A stretch of 64,000 bases of DNA from Isochrysis galbana (Eukaryota > Haptophyta > Isochrysidales > Isochrysidaceae). The position numbers were made by a program, and so were the translations under genes. Of this stretch, positions 42,690 through 53,232 are shown piece by piece. Location of the stretch: contig CM030940.1 of NCBI GenBank assembly GCA_018136815.1, forward strand, positions 1,382,613 through 1,446,612, read 5' to 3'. Under the pieces are notes generated by a model, which worked only from the letters and a program-made list of their open reading frames with translations, ran no database searches and was not told where the DNA came from. Numbering within the stretch: the first letter of the stretch is position 1; every line of letters starts with the position of its first letter.

Positions 42690-43315
42690 GGCTATGGCCC
42701 TCACAGGCCCCGACAACTGGGAGAAACGGCTCCCGATACCCGAAAGTACGTGGGAGCACATGGCCACACTATACACATCTCCGATGATGACGGCGAGTGA
42801 CACGCACCTCCACTTTAAGCACATCACCCATGGGCGCATAGTAGGCACTTTCAACCGCTTTACAGACAAAGACAGGGACCAGATGTGCCGCGTGCCGCAT
42901 TTGCAAGATGGCGGACGAATCCTCCACCCACCTGGCACCTGGGCGACTGGGCGAATGACCTAAGATAGTCAGCATACTCGAACCACTGAACAAATTGGCT
43001 CGCTACACCCCCCAGGGTCCCAGGGTGGTAGAAGTAGAGAAGAGGCTATCTATCCTTCCTAGAAAACCCCTTCATGCACCCCGGGGGCAAAGCACCGAAA
43101 TCGCTAGACATATTATACACACTAGCATGGAGGTATATTATAATTGCGATTTCTACATAATACATTACGACAACATAGCGAAAATTATAGTATACGGCAC
43201 ACCGCGCTACTGGGTACAAACATTGGCGGTCCCTAAATGGTTTCACGGAAGAAGACAGAGAGTAGCGGACAAAATTTTATGGGAAAGCCCCCACGCACCG
43301 GTAGAATCTGACTGA
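42690..43315 (+). pseudogene. Decayed 3' part of a non-LTR retrotransposon, copy 1
   Basis: Broken frames read WEKRLPIPESTWEHM, THLHFKHITHGR, then a degraded zinc-finger region and STEIARHIIHTSMEVYYN and ADKILWES. The same order of segments occurs in the better copy at 44690-45170 (MHLHYKHITHRRMGTYNRF, the CRLC finger, LYLLAWKYIITDFYRIHY). Stops and frame changes interrupt it. This is the region after reverse transcriptase in LINE-type elements. Confidence 0.55.
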
Positions 43316-43605
43316 CGGATCGAGCATGACCACTGGCTCGATATGCGACGAGACGGAAGGGAAACGATTGGCGGAAGGCGCGGCGGAGATGGCCGGGGGT
43401 GATGGAATGGCGGGCTGGACCACCTCCTCAGCAGAGGAAGGCGGGAGGACGGGCTTGGTTGGGCGAGGGCGAGCGCGAGGACGGAGCGGACATGGTTGGG
43501 CGATTGGAGGTGGATAGGCTGCCTTCTCCGCACGCTCTCTCCACTCTCCTGCGGCGTGAGGGGGAGGGGAAAGGTTATGGCTGTGGCATGGCGTAGACAA
43601 TTGAC

Positions 43606-45430
43606 AATTGGGACTAGGCTTGCTGGACTGGGACAATCACGTGAAAGCGCTCCAAGCGAAATGGATCCTCAACTATCTCGATGCGAGACAAGCGCAGTGG
43701 AAGCAAATACTTGACGCATGGTTCTGTCGCACGAGCCTGGGCAGGGCGGCAGTGCTAACGACGATACCCGTGAATAGATTGACGGGCAGCATAAAAGGGA
43801 CTAGCAGACTCCCGCACTTCTGGAAACAGGCACTGGACACTGTAAGGAAACTAAGGTGTCGTTCCGTCAAATGTGGGACACGAGTCGAATTGAGCGATCG
43901 AATGTCCACAGTTGTACACATAGCGTTATTTTAAAATTAAATGTAGACTAGCGTAACATTCCCTGCTTCCCGCGACGCGTGTCCCCCCGTCCTGTCGCAA
44001 CCCCTGTGGCACAACCCGACGTACTCCGTACCCGGAGTACAGCCCAAATGGGCGGAACTATGGAGTAGCCTAGAGTGCAATGTCGTACACAGCGTTTACA
44101 GTGATTACGAAAACACAACACCGTACACAGTAGAAGAATGCGCGTAGTACCTTAGAAACAACGACACATACATACAATTCCGCGTAGAGTCTATAGTCTA
44201 TCCCGCGCGAAAATTTTCTCGAGACATGGCACACTATAGTGCTCCACGCCTCGACAATGAAAACGAGACGGAAACCACCCTACCCCGAAACGGGCAGCAA
44301 CAACCCGCTAACGTGGACGGACAGCTCCCCGAGATACGGATAACCCGGGATGGCGAATACTATGCGAAATGGAAAGGATACTGGCACGAGGCGGAACTGT
44401 CATACCTGGGCACCCCGATACTAGGAGAAAGACTCCAGGAACCCCCCTCGGGTCTAGACCCCGCACCCCCGGCGAAATGGGGGGAAGGCTATAAAACCAA
44501 CAAAAGACTAGAGTATCCGCTGGCGGACGAATACACTTTGGACGGCAAAACACCGCTAGACGAAACACAAGTAGAACATCTGACATAAGCTCTCCAACGG
44601 ATAGACCGCAAACGCAAACGCCTCACACCTCACAGGGCCAACCAAATGGGAGGAAAGACTTAGAGTCTCCGAGGACACATGGGCGCAAATAGCGCGTCTC
44701 TTCACCTCTCCGATGGTGACGGCGCGCGGCATGCACCTACACTACAAACACATCACCCATAGACGAATGGGCACGTACAACCGCTTCCCGGGACGCGACA
44801 GTACATGCCGCCTATGTAAGGAGGTAGACGAATGCTCGACGCACTTGGGCGAATGCTCGAGAATAACCAAAATATTAGAAACACTGAACAAAGTCACCCG
44901 CTTTACGCCCAGGGCGGATAGAGACAGGGAGGACATCATCATCGACAACCTATTCATATTCCCGAAAGGAAACGTCCCGAAGCCACTCTGCACATTATAT
45001 CTACTAGCGTGGAAGTATATCATCACGGATTTCTATAGAATACACTACGACGGTATAGAGTTTTCAGAGGAATCAATTTTAATAAGAGTAATAGAAAGAT
45101 ACACCACGCTGAGCAAAGCGCAAAGCACTGTTCTATGCACAAAACACCGACTCAGCGAGAACTGCCCAGGCGGGAATGGGACGGAAACCCAAGAAGAGAA
45201 TAGACATCAGCGACCTGAGACCCGTGTACACATTAAACGACAAAAACGGGCTGAAACTGAAACCCAGCGAGGAGCTAGCTGAGTTGGCCACCAATCTGGG
45301 AATAGCGAATAGCACACGCTGTCAAGGGGGCCAGGGACCAGGGAGTAACATAACAGTGGCGATAGAGCAACGTAAACGTCACACAGACAGACAGAAAGAG
45401 AGACGTACACGAAATCGATACAGACCATAA
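43606..45430 (+). pseudogene. Non-LTR (LINE-type) retrotransposon ORF2 C-terminal remnant, copy 2
   Basis: The sequence starts in the reverse-transcriptase thumb/linker: GLGLLDWDNHVKALQAKWIL, then WKQILDAWFCR, the pattern that follows the catalytic core in LINE ORF2 proteins. A few frame changes later come KWAELWSSL, an open stretch at 44226-44588, and at about 44713-45282 a CCHC finger (CRLCKEVDECSTHLGEC) like the zf-RVT domain, followed by LYLLAWKYIITDFYRIHY. The catalytic YxDD core is not in the window, so the copy is 5'-truncated as is usual for LINEs. GC content is lower than in host genes. About 43316-43605 between the two copies is other repeat-like sequence, including CTCTCCTGCGGC. 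Confidence 0.65.
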
Positions 45431-46067
45431 GCTCAACACGCGCCCAAGTGGGCACGAGGCATAACAATTCGGAACAAAAGGCCTGCCCAAACCCACACTC
45501 ACACTCCGAACCAGGCCTTAGGTAGTGCACCGAGGCCGGACCCCGGAAACCGAAGAAAAAGGAATGACGGGGGGCAGGGGAAGAGGTGGAGGGAGGGAAT
45601 ATAAGGTCGGTGTTAGTTAGAGACGGGAAGACCCGAGACTAGTAGGTGTATAGCCCAGAATCTTAAGATGTTTTTTTTAGAAGGGGCTCATAGTCCCCAT
45701 GTCCCATGTGCCTTGGTGTACGCTAAATAAATTAGGTGTCCTCCGATCTCGTCCCCTCTTTGCGTCGCTAAGACCATGCTACACCTACTCCTAGCCCTCG
45801 TCTCGCTTCCGGTATGGGCCTGCCCACGGCTGTCCCACGCGCTCTATTCGAACAGAAACACTCTCAAAAAAAAACGGACTACAATTTCTAACGATGTGGC
45901 TACGAATACTAGCCAACAAGATGTCCTGCGACGCTATAAGTTCTAACGCCCGGTCTCTTCTCTCCTCTTCAGTCTTCTTCTTCCCCCCTCCCCTCCCTCC
46001 CCCGCTCCTCTCTCTCCCCACGAACGACCCCGACAACAGGGAGTGCGTCCACGTCCTCTCTGCACTG
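45431..46067 (+). promoter_or_regulatory. Intergenic and polypyrimidine leader of the kinase/ataxin-10 gene
   Basis: No gene seen from 45431 to 45880. From about 45950 to 46020 a C/T-rich tract precedes the chosen start at 46068. The open frame runs back to 45894 but its extra residues are low-complexity. Confidence 0.45.
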
Positions 46068-49064
46068 ATGACCTTCACGCTGGCAGTGTGCGGCCCGTCG
46101 GCCTCGGGGAAGAGCACGCTGGCAAAGGAGTTGTGCGCTGCGCTTCGGCGCGACGGGTGCATCGTGGAGCTACTCCAGCAGGACGAGTACTTCCTGCTGG
46201 CCAAGCCCCTCTCTTACTGGAGCATTGACCCGGCGCACGACACTCCGCACGCAATCGATATGCGCCGCCTTAGAGGTGACTTGCGCCGCGCGAAGGAAGC
46301 GGCGGCGGAGGCGGCGCGTGAAGCAGGGAGCAGTGCAGACTTTCAGTCGGCGCATGAGCACACAGAAGGACAAAGCACAGGTTGCTCCTCGTGTGCTGGG
46401 TCGCTTGTGGTGGTCGAGGGATTTCTGTTGTTACAGGATGACGAGCTGATGGGCGATGTCGATGCGATCCTCTTCCTTCAGGCAAGTCGAGAGGCCTGTC
46501 TGGACCGCCGGCTCACGCGCTCCAAACGCACGCCACACGAAAGCGAGGGATGCCGTCGATACTTCCTGGAGACGGTCTGGCCTATGTACGAATACTACAC
46601 CGTCCCTGCGTTGGCGGCAGTGCTCGGCCTCAGCAGCGACGGCGGTGTTGGGGCGGGCATCAGCTGCTCTGCGGACTTGGCCAAGGCACTGGATACGTCT
46701 GGCGTAGCTGTCGCGGGCTCGACCGATCGTTCCGAGGATGCCACACAGGGAATTGTCTTGGCCCGAAAGAAGTCTCCCAGGCCCATCTCCATTTTGGACA
46801 GCGTCCAGAGTGGAGCTGGGCATGTGCTCCAGGCGGCACTAGCGGAGCTAGGAAGGGTGGCTCCCCCGTCGGTGGCAGTGTCAGCGTTTGCTGCTCGTCA
46901 ATTGCTTGCTCTCGAGACGGCATTGACAGCATCGGATTGGAGCCGGCTTGTCGAGATGCTGCCTGCTGTGGTGGTCGAATCGCGCGACGCCCCGACGGTG
47001 CGCGAGAAGCTGGCTCTCACTGTTGCGCCGCACGCAGCAGCGATGCTGCGCGGCTCTTTGCCTGTGGAGTTTTCTCGAAGAGATGGGGTTGGCGGCGCGT
47101 CAGTGGAGGCCTCCGACAAGGAAGGGCACTGGCCATGGGCTCGAGGCCAAATGCCGGTGTTGGGTGCCTTCATCTCCGTCTCTCCGGGTCCGCCCCGTCT
47201 ACTCGCTGCCGCGGCAACGGCCTTGACGCTAATCCTTCGAGTGCTAAGAAACTGCTGTGCGGCGGGAGAGGCAGTGCAGCTGGCGATGTTGCGTACAGGC
47301 GTCTTGGCTGCTGCAGAGACGCTGGCATCGGCCGCTGTGGCCTCAGCGGAGGAGGCCTCGACGGGAGTGAGTGCGGGTAGTGCTGCGCCTGTAGCCAAAT
47401 ACGGTGCGGTGGAGGTCGATAGTCTCAGCGGCCGCACCAGCGCCTCTCACTCGGAAGATGACGACCTCGCCAGCACCGAAGCATGCTACGCCTGCGCACT
47501 AGCGGGCATGCAATTGATCGCCAATAGTGCCGTGCAAAATGAGGCTGTACAAGAGGCACTGTGGGCGAGAGGACCAGCAGTGCTCGAAGCTGTCTTCAAA
47601 CCCCTCAAGCCCGAGGATTGTGACGCGCTTTCAGCACATCTAACCCCAAACGTTGCGCCTGGCGAGGCCCGTGCTGCGACAGCGACGACTGTCAGATCGG
47701 CGCCCGGTGATCACACACCGACGGCGATCCAACCAATGTCACCTGGCTTTGTTGCTGGCATAGCCGGCGTAGGGCCCGCGCAACCGTGCGCGACATCTAT
47801 GCAACCAAGCCTTCGCGCGCAGCACATGCTCCTCAGTGTTGGACTTTCCATTCTCTTCAGCTGCGTGCGGGGACGGCCGGATAGGCTGCGGGCTTTGCTC
47901 GGCGGCGGCACCGCTGACCGTGGCACAGATCAAGCACAAGACGGGACGGGTAGGGCGACAAATTCAGAGGCGCTTCCGGGCTGGGGCTCCTCAAATCTAT
48001 CTTTTCCCTCTCGGCTTGGATGGCTTCGCGGCTGTCTTGTGCTTGCGGGTAGTAATGTAGCTGATCCTACGTGGAGTCTACTGATTCTTTCTGCTACCGT
48101 GGCCGCTGGGCTTCTGCCGCCGATGTTGGCCGCCACGAGCGAGATAGACGACGGAGATGCGTCCAACTCTAGCACGGCCGGTACCGCCGGCAGCGTAAGT
48201 ACGGAGCCCATACGCGCCCGTGAGCGCCTCTGTCTTACTGTGGCGTTCCTTGCCGAGCAAGCACCTCGTCTTGACGCTGACTTTGCCGTCGGCGGCGGCG
48301 CGCACATTGCCTCGGAGCTAGCATCAGTTCTCCCTTGCGCCTCGGAGCGTGGGTGGTGGCAAGGAAATTTCGGTGGCCAGCAAGGGCAGACTGATACGCA
48401 GAGTCAGCCTCGTGCTGTAATGACGGCCGATGCGAAGCTGGCACCTCCCAGCGAGTGCATTCAGTTGGCAAGCCTTCTTCGAGCATGCTGCGCCTTGGCC
48501 GCCCGGTCAGAAACGCCGTTCTCGGATTTCGACGATGACTCCTCGGCCCTCACATTGACGCCGCTGTTGCTTCATACGCTCTCGACTATGGCACAGTGGA
48601 GACCTCCCCAGGGCCTCTCCGCACCGGCCCCAACTTTTGCCGCCGACGTTCCCGCCGGCGCACTCCGAGCGGCTGAGACAGGTGGGCCCGGCACCACCAC
48701 TACAGTTTCCAGTGCCGATGCGAATGCTGACGAGCGAATGGGCGGGAGGGTCCAGGGTGGATCGGCATTAGGCGGTGGGCCCTCCACACGCCCCCAGGCC
48801 TCAGACCTTGAGACGTTCGAGGTGGAGCGTGAAATTGTGCGCCTGCTTGCGTTACTCGCTCATCGTCGTCCCGCCGTCCAAGAGCTTGTGGCGAGACTTG
48901 GAGGGATGGCTACAGTGCTTCAGCGGTGCCAGGTCGACGAGCGCAACCCTTTCATTCGCGAATGGGCCTTGCTTGCTGTGCGCAACTTGACTGAGGGTTG
49001 CGTTGCCAATCAGGACACGATTAGGAATCTCCAGCAGCTCAGCAAGCCATCTATACGTTTGTGA
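46068..49064 (+). CDS. Nicotinamide riboside kinase fused to an ataxin-10 domain
   Basis: A single open frame of 998 residues with no intron needed. Residues 1 to about 190 match nicotinamide riboside kinases (NRK, NAD salvage): P-loop VCGPSASGKST, QQDEYF, DTPHAIDM, VVEGFLLL, and then RRYFLETVWPMYEYY, which parallels the NRK VWPMY motif. An insert of about 35 residues (SSADFQSAHEH and onward) sits before VVEGFLLL. The remainder is helical, armadillo-like and interrupted by Ala/Ser-rich linkers. The last 80 residues (IVRLLALLAHRRPAVQELV, DERNPFIREWALLAVRNLTEG, NQDTI) are the signature of the ataxin-10 C-terminal domain. The fusion is read directly from one uninterrupted frame. Start chosen at the ATG just before the kinase fold. 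How the two activities relate is unknown. Confidence 0.85.
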   Translation: MTFTLAVCGPSASGKSTLAKELCAALRRDGCIVELLQQDEYFLLAKPLSYWSIDPAHDTPHAIDMRRLRGDLRRAKEAAAEAAREAGSSADFQSAHEHTEGQSTGCSSCAGSLVVVEGFLLLQDDELMGDVDAILFLQASREACLDRRLTRSKRTPHESEGCRRYFLETVWPMYEYYTVPALAAVLGLSSDGGVGAGISCSADLAKALDTSGVAVAGSTDRSEDATQGIVLARKKSPRPISILDSVQSGAGHVLQAALAELGRVAPPSVAVSAFAARQLLALETALTASDWSRLVEMLPAVVVESRDAPTVREKLALTVAPHAAAMLRGSLPVEFSRRDGVGGASVEASDKEGHWPWARGQMPVLGAFISVSPGPPRLLAAAATALTLILRVLRNCCAAGEAVQLAMLRTGVLAAAETLASAAVASAEEASTGVSAGSAAPVAKYGAVEVDSLSGRTSASHSEDDDLASTEACYACALAGMQLIANSAVQNEAVQEALWARGPAVLEAVFKPLKPEDCDALSAHLTPNVAPGEARAATATTVRSAPGDHTPTAIQPMSPGFVAGIAGVGPAQPCATSMQPSLRAQHMLLSVGLSILFSCVRGRPDRLRALLGGGTADRGTDQAQDGTGRATNSEALPGWGSSNLSFPSRLGWLRGCLVLAGSNVADPTWSLLILSATVAAGLLPPMLAATSEIDDGDASNSSTAGTAGSVSTEPIRARERLCLTVAFLAEQAPRLDADFAVGGGAHIASELASVLPCASERGWWQGNFGGQQGQTDTQSQPRAVMTADAKLAPPSECIQLASLLRACCALAARSETPFSDFDDDSSALTLTPLLLHTLSTMAQWRPPQGLSAPAPTFAADVPAGALRAAETGGPGTTTTVSSADANADERMGGRVQGGSALGGGPSTRPQASDLETFEVEREIVRLLALLAHRRPAVQELVARLGGMATVLQRCQVDERNPFIREWALLAVRNLTEGCVANQDTIRNLQQLSKPSIRL

Positions 49065-50060
49065 CTTCTTGGTCTTCGTGATTTCTTGGTCCGGAGACAA
49101 GTGCAAGGGCCTTGGGTGGCCATGCACGGAGTGCACTTGCCCCTTTTCAAAAAAATCTTGAAGAATCAGGGCTACACGCCTATCGGGGGGCACTCTTCTT
49201 TCCAGAGCAAATCGGCGCGGCGCACAGCTTGAGCATCGCGCCGCGATTGGAACACCGGCAATGAATTTCGGTCGGTACCACGTAGGGCGCTCCCGGCGTG
49301 CACGGAGTATCTGCTATACCCCCCCCCCCCATTTTGGTCCCTAGCGACGATACCAACGTGATAACCAATATCAATGAGCGTTAGTACTGCCATTAACCCT
49401 TGCACTAACACAACAACCCACCCATCATGGTCTCACTATAACTCAAGGCACAATTCTAATAACCTATTTCGAGCTCCCCCCTCGCAAGGTCCCTGCTCCC
49501 ATTGAAACTTCCCACAAGTTCATCGTTCATTGGGTGAAAACCCAGTTAGCCGCCAATGTACTGTGTACATCGAAGATCTACCACCTACCAGGGAAAAGCA
49601 GGGGGGAGGGGGGGGAGGGGGGGGGGAGGGCGCCGCCGCATGTTAGTTCGGTCCGACTGGAGTGCAAAGCCCGAGCTTCCTCCGCAGAATGAATCACGGT
49701 GCTTGGTGAGACAACATACGTGCGCCTGGTGAGACAACATACGTCAGGCGATCAACCAACCTAGCAACGGAAGGGGGGAAGAAGTAAGGGGGGAACACCA
49801 GGAAGAGAGGAAACCGGGAGTGGAAGTTCTTCATGCTAGCAAGGTGGGACGTGGTACCAAAGAACGCTTCTCGCCTTAGGCTAAGGCCTTAGGCCAAGAG
49901 TGCCAAGCTTGACTGACAAACCGCGCAATGGTCTGATCAGGCCCAGATGTGACAGTCGCGCTTCTAGCGGGGAATATTTTAAGTTTTTTTTGCTTGATAA
50001 TGTAGTGTTAGGTTCAGGCAGACATGCAGCCGTTGCTTCTTCGGTTTAATCTCTCCCTTG
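49065..50060. other. Intergenic with a decayed family B fragment
   Basis: About 49378-49520 is a degraded minus-strand copy of retroposon family B (GAGCGTTAGTACTGCC, CCCCCCTCGCAAGG, CCCACAAGTT). A G-run block is at 49600-49630, and a 22-bp tandem (GGTGAGACAACATACGT) at 49704-49745. No gene seen. Confidence 0.55.
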
Positions 50061-51044
50061 CTAGGAGGGCGTGGAGGGTGGATGCGCGTATGTGCACGCG
50101 GCATCACGGGCTGCGATCCAGCCTTGACTACTTCCGTAACGCACACCAGCCACACTCGTCTCGCCCAAAATCACACCGTGGGGGCTTTCGCACACCTGTC
50201 GTGCAAAAAAGGCGACAACGGCTTCGGCGGCCGGGAAATTATTAACCCAAGCAGAGTGAGAGCAAGCCGTGGAAGGTGGGAACACACAAAGGCTTGTGTT
50301 GGCAGCACATCCCATCCCGACCTCGCACACGGCCCCGCCAGGCCCTGGCTGGGTTTGCACGCCTCTACATCGATTCGTCTGAAGCCAGCGTCCATATAAA
50401 GAGCGCGTACCCACGCATGCAGCCCTCTCGCTGCCGATGGAACAACAACAAGTGTTGCTAGCACAACAGCCATCAAAGCGAACGGCGCTGTCGTCTTCGC
50501 AATGGAAGATGGAGATGGGCACGGGGCGGGTGGATGCTGCTTCATACTCGTGACCAGCAGCCGGAGCTAGCCCACGCCAATGCAGGCGAGACCGCGAAGG
50601 CAAGAGAGACGTGACGAACCCTCCATTGGAGAAGCCTGATGCGAACAGGCCATGCGATATGGACTGTGAGAGCGGCGGAAGTGTGGCTACAACATGCTCA
50701 ACAGCGGCATCCAAGAAGCCAAAGTCGTCCAAGCCGGCGGCTCGGGCTTGTCCGCAGCAGCTGGGCGTGTTCCACGATTTCCAAAGCCCTTCCGGCGCAA
50801 GGACCGCGAAGCCCGCCCGCTCAGCGTGTGCAGCAAACTTGGCCATCTCCCCTCGCGCAGAGCCTCCAAAGCAGTGGACCAGCATGAGGATGGGCACATA
50901 AACGGTCGTTGTGCTCGTGCATGCAATGGCAGGCAGTCGGTACTGCAGGTGGCGGCTGCGGCCCTCGTGCTCGATGGACGTGCGGTGCGTTACACCGCAC
51001 GTCGCCATCGGCAACCCACTCCTCTGCCGCGCAGGCCGACCCAC
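50061..51044 (-). CDS. PHB-depolymerase-like alpha/beta-hydrolase esterase
   Basis: A single-exon protein of up to 327 residues, related to esterase/polyhydroxybutyrate-depolymerase and feruloyl-esterase (LpqC-like) hydrolases. ILMLVHCFGGSARGEM gives the first strand and oxyanion loop. GFAVLAPEGLWKSWN follows, and GLFASGFSNGGF carries the nucleophile serine (G-x-S-x-G). ISIFHCEDDSAV has the acid residue, and AWVNNFPAAEAVVAFF follows the likely histidine of HSAWVNN. Many cysteines in the C-terminal half (CCASNTCCCS, CSHSAW) suggest disulfides and an extracytoplasmic location, although no clear signal peptide is visible. An upstream exon is therefore possible. An alternative ATG lies at 51008. 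CTAGAGTA-type motifs lie just upstream (51070-51120). Biological substrate not determinable. Confidence 0.8.
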   Translation of the reverse strand: MGRPARQRSGLPMATCGVTHRTSIEHEGRSRHLQYRLPAIACTSTTTVYVPILMLVHCFGGSARGEMAKFAAHAERAGFAVLAPEGLWKSWNTPSCCGQARAAGLDDFGFLDAAVEHVVATLPPLSQSISHGLFASGFSNGGFVTSLLPSRSRLHWRGLAPAAGHEYEAASTRPVPISIFHCEDDSAVRFDGCCASNTCCCSIGSERAACVGTRSLYGRWLQTNRCRGVQTQPGPGGAVCEVGMGCAANTSLCVFPPSTACSHSAWVNNFPAAEAVVAFFARQVCESPHGVILGETSVAGVRYGSSQGWIAARDAACTYAHPPSTPS

Positions 51045-52064
51045 CGGCCCTCCGTAGTATTTTACCCCATAGTTCCACTAGAGTAGAGCTAGACCACCAT
51101 AAATACTCTATACTGCTCTAGAACAAAATCTTAACAAACTAAGCGCTACGTGCACAGCCTGTGGCAGGGTGCTTATGCTACTCATGACTACCCGCCCTCA
51201 CCTACCGACAACCCCTTCCCCCTGCTCCAGGGTCCTTCAACCCTAGTATATGCCTAAAAATGAACATGAAAATGCATTTTTGGGTGAGTGCGTTAGCGTT
51301 AGTTAGGGCAAGGGGGTCATATATGAACCAAATTTTGGGCTGGGCAGGCTGCATATAGGCAGGATAGAAGCCACCTACCATCACAGCATGCATTAGAGGA
51401 GGTTACAGTACTCTTTTAGAAGTGCGAAACTTGCGAAATGACAAAACGCGCTAAAAACGGAAGAAAACCCCCGAGAACGGTTGACGGTTGAGCTATGAGC
51501 TACTCTCTAACTAAGGCACCGATGGCAAGAAAAAAGCACTGGAGGTGGTAGTATGCACCCGAGCCCTCACGACAGGCGCCACATCTGAGTTGAGGCCGTT
51601 TTGGTTTGTCAATGGCACACTCGCCATATGCGCACACGCCCTTCTGCGTGTGCACTCGTACGGCGTGTTTCGGCGGCCCTCTCGTTCCAAGTTCCAACGC
51701 GTCGACCGAGCTCTACCAACTCGTTGGCCACCTTGCCCATGTCGACCAACTCGTGCTCTGCTCGCGACTGCACGTGTGTGGATGCCGGGCTCAGCAACTC
51801 ACACGAGTTCGTCATCCTCGCCTGCGTCACACACAGGGCTGCCGGCTTGCGTTTGCGGAGAGGCTTCGCGACGTCGAGTATCTCCGTGGCCCACTGCAGG
51901 CAGAAGGCGACCTGAGGTGGCAGGCGTGACCGGGCAGCAGGCAGGGACATGAGAGGGCGAAGGAAGGCAGTACGAGCTGGGGCGGGGCAGCCGCACTCAC
52001 CTGCTTAGTTCTCTTCAACACCATCTTTGCGGAAAGGCCTTTCTTCTCGCCCGCGGTCGCCGCC
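51045..52064. other. Intergenic, no gene recognised
   Basis: It begins with motif-bearing promoter DNA of the minus-strand esterase. The rest shows no recognisable protein on either strand, although open frames of 100-135 codons overlap on both strands. Confidence 0.4.
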
Positions 52065-52781
52065 GTGACGCCGCCGGCGACTACTTCCAAGTCCACCAAG
52101 ACCGCCAAGATTGCTAAGGCTGCCTCTAACCTCGCGGACACTACGGCTTCGATGGTCGCCGCCGTCCAAGCGGCGGTGGCCGAGGCATTAAAATCGCAAA
52201 ACAACAACTCGAACCGCAAGGCAACTGGCGCTGACAATCGTCGGGCTCCGCCTCCGCCTACGAATTACTCCGCATCGTCTCCGTTACCGGACGCACTTCT
52301 TGACCGTCCTCTCGGCAAAAGCACGTCTTCTCGTCGCCAATGTGATCCCCCTCCGAACGGCCTTGGGCTTCCGGCCGATTCGGGCCTCTCGGAATGGGAT
52401 CCAGGTAGCTGGTCTCGAGCTCGAGCCCGCTTCTGGCAAATTTCTCGTTACGCGGGTCACCCGGCCCTTCGCGCTGCGCTCACGCGCTGCCGTCCCTCCG
52501 ATGCCACCATGACGGCGCCGCGTATCGACGACCTAGACCGCGACGTCAAGGAGTGGACCGACGCCAACGGCTGCGCGTACTGCGCCTTTCGTCCCCGGGC
52601 TCCATCTGGTACGCCCGAGGCAGACCTGTGGAAATATGGCACGGGCGACGGAGCTCACAACCCCGTCGTTTGCCAACCGTACATTCGTTTTCTCTGCGAA
52701 GGCGGTAGTGGCGAGTGTGGTAACGACCCAGAAGTCCACCGCCGCCTCCGCACGATGGTCGTTCTCCGTCCGGCCCAGTAG
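52065..52781 (+). CDS. Unknown protein, possibly gag-like
   Basis: An open frame of 238 residues without a recognised family. The N-terminal part is a Lys/Ala/Ser-rich helix (SKSTKTAKIAKAASNLA, MVAAVQAAVAEALKSQ) followed by a polar linker. The C-terminal part holds conserved-looking aromatic and cysteine residues: DANGCAYCAFRPRAP, LWKYGTGDGAHNPVVC, RFLCEGG. A basic coiled-coil-like start with a small Cys/His region near the end is compatible with a retroelement gag, but could also be a host protein. The first Met is not well supported: the preceding bases CGCCGTGACGCCGCC make it unclear whether ATG is used. Palindromic DNA follows within 80 bp of the stop. Treated as a candidate only. Confidence 0.4.
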   Translation: MTPPATTSKSTKTAKIAKAASNLADTTASMVAAVQAAVAEALKSQNNNSNRKATGADNRRAPPPPTNYSASSPLPDALLDRPLGKSTSSRRQCDPPPNGLGLPADSGLSEWDPGSWSRARARFWQISRYAGHPALRAALTRCRPSDATMTAPRIDDLDRDVKEWTDANGCAYCAFRPRAPSGTPEADLWKYGTGDGAHNPVVCQPYIRFLCEGGSGECGNDPEVHRRLRTMVVLRPAQ

Positions 52782-52860
52782 GTCGCCGGCGGGGCCCACG
52801 TGGCATCCTTTGTACCGCCCCACACCGTAGCACGCACTCTGGCCTTTGTGGCTTTGCGGG

Positions 52861-52995
52861 ACCTATTAATAGCTTATTAATAGGTTTGGCGCCCACAGCT
52901 ATCTAGATAGATACAGATAGTGCCCTAGCGCTATCTAGATAGATATAGATAGTGCTTTTTGAAAGTAGATAGCCTAATATCTAGATATTAGGCTA
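52861..52995. repeat. Cluster of AT-rich palindromes and a short tandem
   Basis: An 11-bp inverted repeat ACCTATTAATA/TATTAATAGGT with a 3-nt loop lies at 52861-52885. Two 26-bp tandem-like units GCTATCTAGATAGATA(C/T) plus AGATAGTGC lie at about 52898-52955. A perfect 26-bp palindrome at 52970-52995 has the half site TAGCCTAATATCT. All sit between the 52065 frame and the next gene candidates. Confidence 0.85.
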
Positions 52996-53232
52996 ACATG
53001 TTCACAGCCCTACTGGCGGCTGCGCGGCGGCCACGTCATGCGTGACGAGGAGGCCGCTGGAAGTGCGCGCGTTTTCTTTTCATCGAGGGGGAGACCAATC
53101 GCGCGTGATGGCGGAGATGTACGCCCCCCTTGCCGCGGTGGACTCGCTCGGCAGGAGCGCACTCATGGTGAGCTCGACCCGGTGTCCTAGGACCGAGCTT
53201 TTTTGTGTTTGATGTTGCTGGGCCTTGTGGGT

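Noticed and set aside
45894-46067. Upstream start for the kinase/ataxin-10 protein
   Set aside because: The added 58 residues include the translated polypyrimidine leader; related kinases begin a few residues before the P-loop, as with the ATG at 46068.
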